A stretch of 5,713 nt of DNA. Origin: DAOTUB01 sp034437455 (GTDB lineage: Bacteria; Chloroflexota; Anaerolineae; B4-G1). A program made the translations under genes and the position numbers. Under the pieces are notes generated by a model. That model was not told the origin of the DNA and did not search any database. It saw nothing but the letters and a program-made list of their open reading frames with translations. The stretch lies in the NCBI GenBank assembly GCA_034437455.1, contig DAOTUB010000294.1:1-5713 (forward strand), in the 5' to 3' direction. This document shows, piece after piece, positions 1 to 5,068 of the stretch (positions within the stretch are counted from its first letter, which is position 1; the number at the start of each line of letters is the position of its first letter).

Positions 1-374
1 ATGCCATACCCGGGCCACAACCCAAAGGCGCTGCCGAGGGTGGGGGCGGTTCCGGCGCCTCCGCGGAAGCCGATAAAGATCGAATAGTTGTGGCCGAGCA
101 CAGCCGCCACGCCGGCCAGCGCCTCGACCAGGGGAGCTCCACCAAACGTTCGCGCCAACTGCACGGCCAGGAACCCCTTGGCGACGTCGCCCAATCCCGA
201 TGCCAGCGCGATCCAGGGGCCTGCGGCTCGCATGACGTTCGTGCCGCCAATGCGGCCGCTGCCGATGTTGCGGACGTCTCGTCCCGTCGTGACGCGCACG
301 GCGAGCAGCCCCATCGGGATCGACCCTAACAGATAGCCGACGATGACGATGATGATGTTTACAACGAGGGACAT
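1..374 (-). CDS. plsY: PlsY-like glycerol-3-phosphate acyltransferase, N-terminal part (cut by window edge)
   Basis: The first 124 residues are present; the C-terminus lies beyond the left edge. PlsY proteins are integral membrane enzymes that transfer an acyl group from acyl-phosphate to glycerol-3-phosphate, the first step of phospholipid synthesis. A hydrophobic first segment (about residues 4-22, ending GYLLGSIP) is followed by GRDVRNIGSGRIGGTNVMR (31-49), which matches the family motif usually written GSGNxGATN, and then GHNYSIFIGFRGGAGTAPTLG (94-114), which matches the GHxFPxFxxFKGGKGVAT glycine-rich motif. Both motifs are altered: N to R, and P to I, in the first, and GGKG to GGAG in the second. 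This suggests a divergent subfamily, or a paralog of changed activity. The start is ATG at 372-374, with AAGGAG six bases upstream. It reads leftward behind the protease gene but is separated from it by a strong hairpin, so it is probably transcribed independently. The family call is firm; catalytic competence is less certain. Confidence 0.85.
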   Translation of the reverse strand, partial: MSLVVNIIIVIVGYLLGSIPMGLLAVRVTTGRDVRNIGSGRIGGTNVMRAAGPWIALASGLGDVAKGFLAVQLARTFGGAPLVEALAGVAAVLGHNYSIFIGFRGGAGTAPTLGSAFGLWPGYG

Positions 375-380
375 TTTTTT

Positions 381-386
381 CTCCTT
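381..386 (-). promoter_or_regulatory. Ribosome binding site of the plsY-like gene
   Basis: On the minus strand AAGGAG is followed by a six-base A-run and then ATG at 372-374. The near-perfect Shine-Dalgarno sequence and spacing fix the start codon of a gene whose reading frame is open to the window edge. Confidence 0.8.
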
Positions 387-403
387 GGTTGCGATTAACG
401 CAG

Positions 404-412
404 ATTAAAACA
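404..412 (-). promoter_or_regulatory. Possible extended -10 promoter for the plsY-like gene
   Basis: The minus strand reads TGT-TTTAAT, an extended -10 (TGn plus a 5/6 match to TATAAT). Transcription would start near 397, leaving a leader of about 23 bases that retains the Shine-Dalgarno site. No TTGACA-like -35 is seen 16-18 bases upstream, so the call rests on the extended -10 alone. The surrounding stretch holds an imperfect repeat, AATCTGCG and TTAATCGC on the minus strand. The rest of 413-466 shows nothing recognisable. Confidence 0.3.
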
Positions 413-466
413 CACGAACCGTTAACTGGTTACGGGGATTTCTGCCCGGATCGGACAACAGAGAGG

Positions 467-542
467 GATTGGATGCTTGAGAGCGTGGTTGAGACACGGC
501 AAGAGGCTCCCGAGCAGGGAGCCTCTTGCCGTGCATCCAATC
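467..542 (-). terminator. Composite hairpin, probable terminator after the protease gene
   Basis: A perfect inverted repeat, ACGGCAAGAGGCTCCC at 496-511 and its complement at 517-532, encloses a five-base loop (512-516); a further C-G pair at 495/533 is possible. A second perfect 10-bp pair (GATTGGATGC at 467-476 and its complement at 533-542) encloses the whole, with an unpaired stretch of about 19 bases on one side only. It begins one base beyond the protease stop codon. No T-run follows on either strand, so it is not a textbook Rho-independent terminator. It may terminate through stem strength or may protect the 3' end of the mRNA. It separates the protease from the plsY-like gene. Confidence 0.7.
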
Positions 543-543
543 G

Positions 544-3500
544 TTACTTGGAAGAACCTTCTGTTTGCTCAACGAATTCACAGGCGTCAAGATATAGTGG
601 GCCTGAGAATTCGTGACCTGTGCGGGTAGATCTGCTATGTGGGATCCAATGGGAGATGTTCTCAACGGCGGGCATCTCTTCGGAGCTTGCCATGCCAGCA
701 TACGTAATGCTTATCGAGGGATCATAGGTAGTGCCAGAATAATCGTGGGTGACGAAGGTCAACCGGGCGCTAGAACTCCCCGATCCCTCGGGACCTCGCA
801 GCATCAGACCATAGTTGGAGAAACTGCCATTGACCCATCCACGCACCAGGCCGGTCACGTCAAACGAGTACCATCCAAAGTTTCGGCTATAGATCGTGGA
901 GGAGCTATACGTTTCGGCGTAACCGGGTCGATTGTTCCAGGTGACCGACGACTCGGACCAATTGGCGTTGGTGCGGTATACGGTGACGGTGTGCGCGCGG
1001 TTACTTGTATCGCAAGAGCCTGCCAGATAGAGATAGAGTGTGGCCTTGGAGATGGACGTCCCCGCCGGGATGCTGGATACGTCGAATTTAACCAGGCCAC
1101 GGGTGATCTTGGCCTTATCATTGCAGTGATCGTATCCCACCCACATGTCCGAATAATCCCCGTCGTTCACGGAGGGAAGACCCTGCAGGACCGAGGCGTC
1201 CTCAACAGCATAGAATGTGCTCGGCGGCTGTACGCTGGTGGATCGAACGGCGCTCCAGTCACTGTCGAGTTGCTTGCCCTCCCAGGTGCGACTGGCCTTT
1301 ACTCGGTAATAGTATGTACCTGTCCCCTTGCCAGAGATGTCAGTGGAAAGGCCAGAACCAGAGTAGGCCGTCACCGGGCTGGAGAAGGACGCGTTGTCGT
1401 CCTCTTGCAGGGTGTATGTTTCGGCCAGATAGGCTGTGTTCCAACTCACTGTATACTCCCCATTGTGATCGCTATTGCTGATCGCGTTCAGCACAGGCGT
1501 GTCTGGGAGAGGTGGATAGCGTCTTATCACCAGAGGTAGATAGATTTTGAATGTCCCCACAGTCGCACTATCGGTATTATTGCTGGGCGTGTTATCCTCT
1601 GGGTCCGAGATCGTGGCTGTGTTGGCGAACGAGAAATCGTTCTCCATGCTGGGATCGATCTGGCCGCCGATGGTGATCGTGCCGTTCTCGCCGTCGCTCA
1701 GCGGCTCGACGTTCCAGGTGTAGGAGAACGCGCCGGTCGGCGTGATCACGAGCGTGCTGTGGAAGGTTGGGCTTAACACTTCGTTCGGCAAGTCGTCGGC
1801 GACGACCACGTTCGAGGCGGTCTTGTCGCCGTCGTTGGCGATGGTGAGGGTGAAGGTGATCGGATCGCCGGGAGCAAATTCGCTGCCCACGATTTGTTTG
1901 GTGATACTGACGTCCGGCGCGGGGGGAGCGGTCACGGTAAAGCCGTTCGTCAACGTCCCGCTTTGGGCGTCGGGGTTGGTGACCACGACGTTCCATAAGC
2001 CGGCGGCGGCTCCGGTCAGATCAAAGTTGCACGCGATCTGAGCATCGCTCACCATGCTCACGCCGGCGGCGTTGATGTTCGACTGGCCCGACTTGGTCAG
2101 CTTGACGGTGGCTCCGTCCTGAAAATTGCTGCCCGCCAGATTGGTGATGCTGACCGAGCCGGTGTTTTCCCCCTCGTCGGGCGTGATGCTCGTCACCGTC
2201 GGGGGCGGGACGACCGTCGTGCTCGTGCGCAGGCGGATGGCGACGTCGTAATACGTGCCCCCACTTTCCACTTCATTCCAGGAGCCATCGCTGCCCGTGG
2301 AGCTGTAGTACGTGTTTCGCGACGAGGGGCCAAAATAGTCCATCGGGATGGGATAGGCATAACTGGCGTTGGTGAACTTTACCACCGCGATGACGTCGTT
2401 GCCGCTGGTCACCGCCACAGGCGTATGTAGCGCTACCGAGTGATACCCGGCCTCCTCGAAGGAGTTGTTCAGCACCTCGGCGAGCTTGTTACTGGTCGTC
2501 GTTCCATCAAAATTGTCGTAGAGGTAGACGTCGACGTCGGTCGTGGCGTCCGTGGTCCAGAATTCCACGCGGGTGACGTTCGTAGTGCCGGAGGGTGTGA
2601 ACCGGGCCAGGCCCCAATAGGTCGTGCCGGTGCCTCCCCACGTGTTCGACCAGCCGCCCTCGTCGTAGTACATGACGTCGCCCTGGGCGTCATAGTCTTG
2701 CCATTCGTGTACGAACGAGGAAGAGGTGCCAATGTTGGCCGAACCATACGCAATGGTAAAATAACCATTGTCTCCCCAGCCGGTGCCCCAACTGTTTTTC
2801 ACGATCCAGCCGCCGCTGCCGCCGTCGTGGGAGAGGCTGTCGTCCCAGCCGACGATGAGCACGGCGTGGTTGGGTTTTTCTGAGCCGGTGTAGTAGAGGG
2901 TGTAGGAGCCGTTGTAACTCGTGAACTCTGTTCCCCAGTCATCGCCGTGCCCGGCGTAGATGGCGGTGTAGACCGGGCCGTAGGTGTAGATATACTGCTT
3001 CAGCACATTGGTGTCGGCCACCGCGTTGCCAGAGATGATGCGCCAGTCGAGGAGCGTCTTCTGGTAAGGACAGCCGGGCTTGCAGATCACGTCGCTGGCC
3101 TCGTAAGGGTCGCACGATTCCAACACTGTGCCTTTCTTGGAGAACATGCTGGCGAGCAGGTAATAGTTCCCTCCATCGCAACTGGTGCCGCCGTCGACGT
3201 TGTTCACCTCGTACCAGTTGCACTCCTTGGCGTTGTTCTCCGAAAAGTCGAATGTTCCGGCGCCGGCTATCAGCAGCTTGGATTCCAGGTCGCCGAGGGC
3301 GGCGAAGGTGTAGCAGGAGCCGCACGTGCTCTGATTCTTCACCGAGGTGACATAGTTGCCCCCGTTGTTGCGCCAATCAAAGCTGGAAGGCGGGTCAGCG
3401 GTCTTGATTCTGACCGGCGTGCTCTGCCCAGTCAAGTGGGAGAGATCCATGGATGGTGGGACAAAGCCGGCGCCGGGCGGGGGAGACTCTAATGCTCCCG

Positions 3501-3639
3501 GCCTCAGCGGCGCCATGTGCGACTCAGGGGATGGAGGTGATGCAGGCGCCTGCGCGCCGCTGGTCGAAAAGGTGGCCAGCAGCATCAGGCAGATCATTGA
3601 ACTCAGGCTTATGTGTAGTAATGTTGTTCGGGTTTTCAT
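544..3639 (-). CDS. Secreted multidomain papain-family (C1A) cysteine protease
   Basis: The 1031-residue product begins with a Sec signal peptide (basic MKTRTT, hydrophobic core about 7-24, likely cut after AQA near 31). A Pro-rich stretch of about 50 residues follows, much shorter than the inhibitory propeptide of classical papains. The C1A domain spans about 84-310. Q103 and C109 lie in NQSTCGSCYTFAA, H258 in KPNHAVLIVGWD and N282 in WIVKNSWGTGWGDNGYF, giving the full papain catalytic set. C106, C140 and C154 match papain disulfide cysteines; Tyr replaces the usual Trp after the catalytic Cys. About 310-472 resembles the lectin-like domain found after bacterial C1 peptidases (MYYDEGGW, VEFWTTD, VDVYLYD). 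Next come an IPT/TIG-like beta domain (478-570), a DUF11-like domain (575-695), IYLPLVIRR (699-707), an Fn3-like domain (712-803), a DNRLRE/CBM96-like domain (808-980) and an unassigned polar tail of 50 residues. No LPXTG or PEP-CTERM signal is seen. Role inferred: extracellular protein degradation on the cell surface or on polymers. Confidence 0.9.
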   Translation of the reverse strand: MKTRTTLLHISLSSMICLMLLATFSTSGAQAPASPPSPESHMAPLRPGALESPPPGAGFVPPSMDLSHLTGQSTPVRIKTADPPSSFDWRNNGGNYVTSVKNQSTCGSCYTFAALGDLESKLLIAGAGTFDFSENNAKECNWYEVNNVDGGTSCDGGNYYLLASMFSKKGTVLESCDPYEASDVICKPGCPYQKTLLDWRIISGNAVADTNVLKQYIYTYGPVYTAIYAGHGDDWGTEFTSYNGSYTLYYTGSEKPNHAVLIVGWDDSLSHDGGSGGWIVKNSWGTGWGDNGYFTIAYGSANIGTSSSFVHEWQDYDAQGDVMYYDEGGWSNTWGGTGTTYWGLARFTPSGTTNVTRVEFWTTDATTDVDVYLYDNFDGTTTSNKLAEVLNNSFEEAGYHSVALHTPVAVTSGNDVIAVVKFTNASYAYPIPMDYFGPSSRNTYYSSTGSDGSWNEVESGGTYYDVAIRLRTSTTVVPPPTVTSITPDEGENTGSVSITNLAGSNFQDGATVKLTKSGQSNINAAGVSMVSDAQIACNFDLTGAAAGLWNVVVTNPDAQSGTLTNGFTVTAPPAPDVSITKQIVGSEFAPGDPITFTLTIANDGDKTASNVVVADDLPNEVLSPTFHSTLVITPTGAFSYTWNVEPLSDGENGTITIGGQIDPSMENDFSFANTATISDPEDNTPSNNTDSATVGTFKIYLPLVIRRYPPLPDTPVLNAISNSDHNGEYTVSWNTAYLAETYTLQEDDNASFSSPVTAYSGSGLSTDISGKGTGTYYYRVKASRTWEGKQLDSDWSAVRSTSVQPPSTFYAVEDASVLQGLPSVNDGDYSDMWVGYDHCNDKAKITRGLVKFDVSSIPAGTSISKATLYLYLAGSCDTSNRAHTVTVYRTNANWSESSVTWNNRPGYAETYSSSTIYSRNFGWYSFDVTGLVRGWVNGSFSNYGLMLRGPEGSGSSSARLTFVTHDYSGTTYDPSISITYAGMASSEEMPAVENISHWIPHSRSTRTGHEFSGPLYLDACEFVEQTEGSSK
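572..614. repeat. Imperfect inverted repeat inside the last codons of the protease gene
   Basis: ACGAATTCACAGGC at 572-585 pairs with 601-614 at 13 of 14 positions (the single mismatch is A580 against A606), with a 15-base spacer. Both arms contain GAATTC. In the protease frame it covers about residues 1009-1022, giving the paired peptides HEFSG and ACEFV. It lies roughly 30 bases before the stop codon and just upstream, in the direction of transcription, of the composite terminator hairpin, so the mRNA would end in two successive stem-loops. Confidence 0.7.
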
Positions 3640-3645
3640 CTGTTT

Positions 3646-3650
3646 TCCTC
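3646..3650 (-). promoter_or_regulatory. Ribosome binding site of the protease gene
   Basis: On the minus strand GAGGA stands at 3646-3650, with six bases between it and ATG at 3637-3639. The following residues form a good signal peptide, which supports this start. Confidence 0.65.
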
Positions 3651-3755
3651 ACTTGTAGGTCTCTTGGAACGGCAGGGATCTAAAAACCGTGTTTACTGGA
3701 TAGACATCATGACGTTCAAGATTTACAGTCTCCGCCAGATGTTGAACCGGCGCTT

Positions 3756-3783
3756 ATTATACATTGCTTGGTGGCAATGTCAA
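3756..3783 (-). promoter_or_regulatory. Consensus-like housekeeping promoter for the protease
   Basis: On the minus strand TTGACA (3778-3783) is separated by 16 bases from TATAAT (3756-3761): both hexamers match the sigma-70/SigA consensus exactly, with near-ideal spacing. Transcription would start near 3749 and run leftward into the protease gene after a leader of about 110 bases. This points to housekeeping sigma use rather than direct dependence on the divergent ECF sigma factor, unless a repressor acts here (see the palindrome at 3761-3780). Confidence 0.75.
3761..3780. promoter_or_regulatory. Palindromic operator candidate inside the protease promoter
   Basis: ACATTGC at 3761-3767 and GCAATGT at 3774-3780 form a perfect inverted repeat with 7-base arms and a 6-base centre. 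It fills the spacer between the -35 and -10 hexamers and overlaps one base of the -10 and three bases of the -35. A dimeric regulator bound here would block RNA polymerase, so a repressor site is the simplest reading. The 16-base spacing makes MerR-type activation, which works on longer spacers, less likely. The cognate regulator is not in the window. Confidence 0.5.
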
Positions 3784-3828
3784 AATAGCCTGAGGAAAAC
3801 GATTTCTAGGAATCGCACGATTTTGCCG

Positions 3829-3875
3829 TCTATAATTGAACCTTTTTGAAACCAAGAAAGTATCTATAATAGAAC
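3829..3875 (+). promoter_or_regulatory. Tandem TCTATAAT repeats, likely -10 region(s) of the sigma operon
   Basis: TCTATAAT followed by one base and GAAC occurs at 3829-3841 and again at 3863-3875, identical at 12 of 13 positions and 34 bases apart. Each contains a perfect -10 hexamer TATAAT (3831-3836 and 3865-3870) facing the sigma gene. No good TTGACA-like -35 lies at the right distance of either. The pair could be tandem promoters dependent on an activator, or a repeated binding site. The second would start transcription near 3877, giving a leader of about 28 bases. Confidence 0.4.
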
Positions 3876-3895
3876 TCGGTGTTTCTGAGGATACT

Positions 3896-3900
3896 GGAGG
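3896..3900 (+). promoter_or_regulatory. Ribosome binding site of the ECF sigma gene
   Basis: GGAGG stands four bases before ATG at 3905. The triplet just before the ATG (3902-3904) is an in-frame TAG, which rules out any longer form and fixes this start. The spacing is shorter than usual. Confidence 0.7.
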
Positions 3901-3904
3901 ATAG

Positions 3905-4492
3905 ATGCTCGCAGAGTATACAGATGGTAGGCTTGTCGCTCGCGTTCGAGATGGCGACCTTGAAGCCTTGGGTGAGTTGTATAGGCGGTATAAAGCCCAA
4001 GTCTACCGGACTGCGCTGGCGATCACCTACGATGAGGGAATGGCTGAGGATATTCTCCAGGAGACTTTTCTCCGCATTTATACGTATGCCAACAGTTTTG
4101 ATGAGACGCAACCATTGGGGCCATGGTTATATCGCGTGACGGTCAATTTGGCTTACAACTGGACGAATCGAGCAAAACGATGGCTGACGTTTGTTCAAAA
4201 CACGTTTTGGCGTCTAAAACCATCCCCTCGGCGGGATCTTGAAGAAGTAGTGGAAGAGTCGGAACTGCGGCAGGAGCTGCGGCAGGCCATTGATACATTG
4301 CCAGAGCCACAGCGTGTGGTGATCATCTTGTACTATTTGGAGGAATTGAGCGTAAGCGAGATCGCCTACGTGATGGGAGTTCCTGAGGGAACGATCAAAT
4401 CTCGTCTCTACTATGCCCGTGAACGGCTGAGAAAAACGATTCTGGAACGTGAATATGGGGTGATGCAAGAGGTGGCGTATGACTTTACATAG
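3905..4492 (+). CDS. ECF-type (sigma-70 family) RNA polymerase sigma factor
   Basis: The 195-residue product has the two-domain layout and length of ECF sigma factors. Sigma region 2 spans about 20-92: EALGELYRRYKAQVYRTAL, then AEDILQETFLRIYTYANSF (core-polymerase contact and -10 melting region), then GPWLYRVTVNLAYNWTNRAK (-10 recognition). A charged linker (about 93-120) leads to region 4 (about 121-177): LRQAIDTLPEPQRVVIILYYLEELS, then the helix-turn-helix VSEIAYVMGVPEGTIKSRLYYARERL that reads the -35. ECF factors redirect transcription in response to a signal, usually released from an anti-sigma factor. A small gene overlaps its 3' end by 14 bases, the position often taken by such regulators. 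It is divergent from the protease gene across 265 bases. Its target promoters cannot be deduced here. Base composition is visibly lower in G+C than in the ABC gene downstream. Confidence 0.95.
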   Translation: MLAEYTDGRLVARVRDGDLEALGELYRRYKAQVYRTALAITYDEGMAEDILQETFLRIYTYANSFDETQPLGPWLYRVTVNLAYNWTNRAKRWLTFVQNTFWRLKPSPRRDLEEVVEESELRQELRQAIDTLPEPQRVVIILYYLEELSVSEIAYVMGVPEGTIKSRLYYARERLRKTILEREYGVMQEVAYDFT

Positions 4493-4733
4493 GGAATTTC
4501 AAACCGATTCGTCGGAAACCGTGGATGTGCTGATCCGCATGGCCCTCCGTGAGAGCGTAGCTGGAGCCAAACCCTCGCCGCGTGTGTGGACGCGGATCAG
4601 GGAACGGATGTGCCGCATGGCGCTCGCTAGGCAATCCCGAGATGATATAATCTTTCCACAGCCTGTAATGTCTTCGTTGGTCAGAGTGAGTATGCTTTAT
4701 CTCTTTGCTGGTAACACGCTTCGGATATGCTAG
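4479..4733 (+). CDS. Small protein translationally coupled to the ECF sigma factor (possible regulator)
   Basis: The 84-residue product starts inside the sigma gene (14-base overlap, different frame), with GAGGTGG at 4469-4475 as ribosome binding site, so coupled translation is likely. The N-terminal half is charged, with an amphipathic stretch DVLIRMALRESVAGAKPSP (16-34) and VWTRIRERM (36-44). I recall this pattern in short proteins encoded after ECF sigma genes in Chloroflexota, but could not check it. The C-terminal part (63-78) is mildly hydrophobic and too weak and short for a clear membrane helix. There is no zinc-binding HxxxCxxC motif of classical anti-sigma factors; the only cysteines are C45 and C84. 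It could be a partner or anti-sigma-like protein of the sigma factor, or the shortened remnant of a longer one. Position supports a real gene; function is unknown. Confidence 0.6.
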   Translation: MTLHREFQTDSSETVDVLIRMALRESVAGAKPSPRVWTRIRERMCRMALARQSRDDIIFPQPVMSSLVRVSMLYLFAGNTLRIC

Positions 4734-4737
4734 TGAT

Positions 4738-4754
4738 ACGAGTTAGTTTCTCGT
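4738..4754 (+). terminator. Small stem-loop just after the sigma operon (weak terminator candidate)
   Basis: ACGAG (4738-4742) and CTCGT (4750-4754) form a 5-bp stem with a 7-base loop, five bases after the stop codon of the small gene. The following sequence is pyrimidine-rich but has no T-run. It is too short for a confident terminator call. Confidence 0.25.
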
Positions 4755-4797
4755 TCTGTCCGTTGTTCCCGCCCTGAGATTTCGGAGCAGAACATGT

Positions 4798-4835
4798 CCT
4801 CTGCAACCACCACACAGAGGGATCGAACCACGATC
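4798..4835 (+). other. Two adjacent small hairpins in the non-coding stretch
   Basis: The 335 bases between the small gene and the ABC gene contain no convincing gene. CCTCTG (4798-4803) pairs with CAGAGG (4815-4820) across an 11-base loop, and directly abutting it GATCG (4821-4825) pairs with CGATC (4831-4835) across a 5-base loop. They may shape the 3' end of the sigma transcript or be chance. No known riboswitch was recognised. Confidence 0.3.
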
Positions 4836-4852
4836 TTTGGAGGAGGCGTTTC

Positions 4853-4878
4853 TTGAACTTGATTTCAACTGCTTTTTT
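4853..4878 (+). terminator. Weak stem followed by a T-run
   Basis: TTGAA (4853-4857) and TTCAA (4864-4868) form a 5-bp A/T-rich stem, with six Ts at 4873-4878 after a four-base gap. This is the only T-run after the sigma operon on this strand and could end that transcript before the ABC promoter, but the stem is weak. Confidence 0.25.
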
Positions 4879-4900
4879 CTTGCGCTACCTTTGCGGCCAC

Positions 4901-4928
4901 TTGCAATTTCAAGAAGAGCGTATATAAT
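4901..4928 (+). promoter_or_regulatory. Candidate promoter for the peptide ABC transporter gene
   Basis: TTGCAA (4901-4906, 4/6 match to the -35 consensus) lies 16 bases before TATAAT (4923-4928, perfect -10). Transcription would start near 4935, giving a leader of about 134 bases before the ABC gene. It implies that the ABC gene is transcribed separately from the sigma operon. Bases 4936-5020 show nothing else recognisable. Confidence 0.5.
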
Positions 4929-5024
4929 TAAAACTTGTTGGCCTCTAGGTGAGTGCAAAACGGCGCGCTTTGAGGTCAAGCGAATGGGGTTCAGTCGTCA
5001 GTGACCGTACAGTGGGGTATGCCA

Positions 5025-5054
5025 TTGTCAAGTTAAGCAGTCTGAAATTATAGT
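5025..5054 (+). promoter_or_regulatory. Second, start-proximal promoter-like pair
   Basis: TTGTCA (5025-5030, 5/6) and TATAGT (5049-5054, 5/6) are separated by 18 bases. Transcription would start near 5061, inside the ribosome binding site of the ABC gene, which would leave that mRNA almost leaderless. The hexamers are good but the position argues against it as the main promoter. Confidence 0.3.
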
Positions 5055-5058
5055 TTTC

Positions 5059-5065
5059 AAGGAGG
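5059..5065 (+). promoter_or_regulatory. Ribosome binding site of the ABC ATPase gene
   Basis: AAGGAGG is a full Shine-Dalgarno match but lies only three bases before ATG at 5069. An in-frame TAG at 5051-5053 excludes a longer form, and the next in-frame ATG would remove the conserved LLEVKNLTTRF start of the domain, so 5069 is retained. Confidence 0.65.
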
Positions 5066-5068
5066 CGT

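Noticed and set aside
391..410. Imperfect repeat of TTAATC/GATTAA units before the plsY-like gene
   Set aside because: Too short and too degenerate within this window to call a repeat element.
613..1539. Long plus-strand open frame antisense to the protease (308 codons)
   Set aside because: It lies wholly opposite a well-supported gene with recognisable domains; its translation shows no domain, and it has no convincing ribosome binding site.
2440..3492. Further plus-strand open frames opposite the protease catalytic region
   Set aside because: Compositional shadows of a G+C-rich gene; the opposite strand encodes the intact papain catalytic motifs.
3704..3715. Near-palindrome ACATCATGACGT in the protease leader
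   Set aside because: Only 10 of 12 positions are symmetrical, and it overlaps no promoter element; chance is likely.
3664..3849. 61-codon plus-strand open frame in the divergent region
   Set aside because: It runs across the protease promoter and operator candidate and the first TATAAT, has no Shine-Dalgarno site, and its product resembles no protein I know.
4815..4840. tRNA T-loop-like sequence GGTTCGATCCC on the minus strand
   Set aside because: The flanking bases do not form a proper 5-bp T-stem, and no matching acceptor, D-arm or anticodon arm can be built around it.
4743..4979. 78-codon minus-strand open frame in the non-coding stretch
   Set aside because: No ribosome binding site or recognisable motif; it overlaps the hairpins and the ABC promoter candidate.
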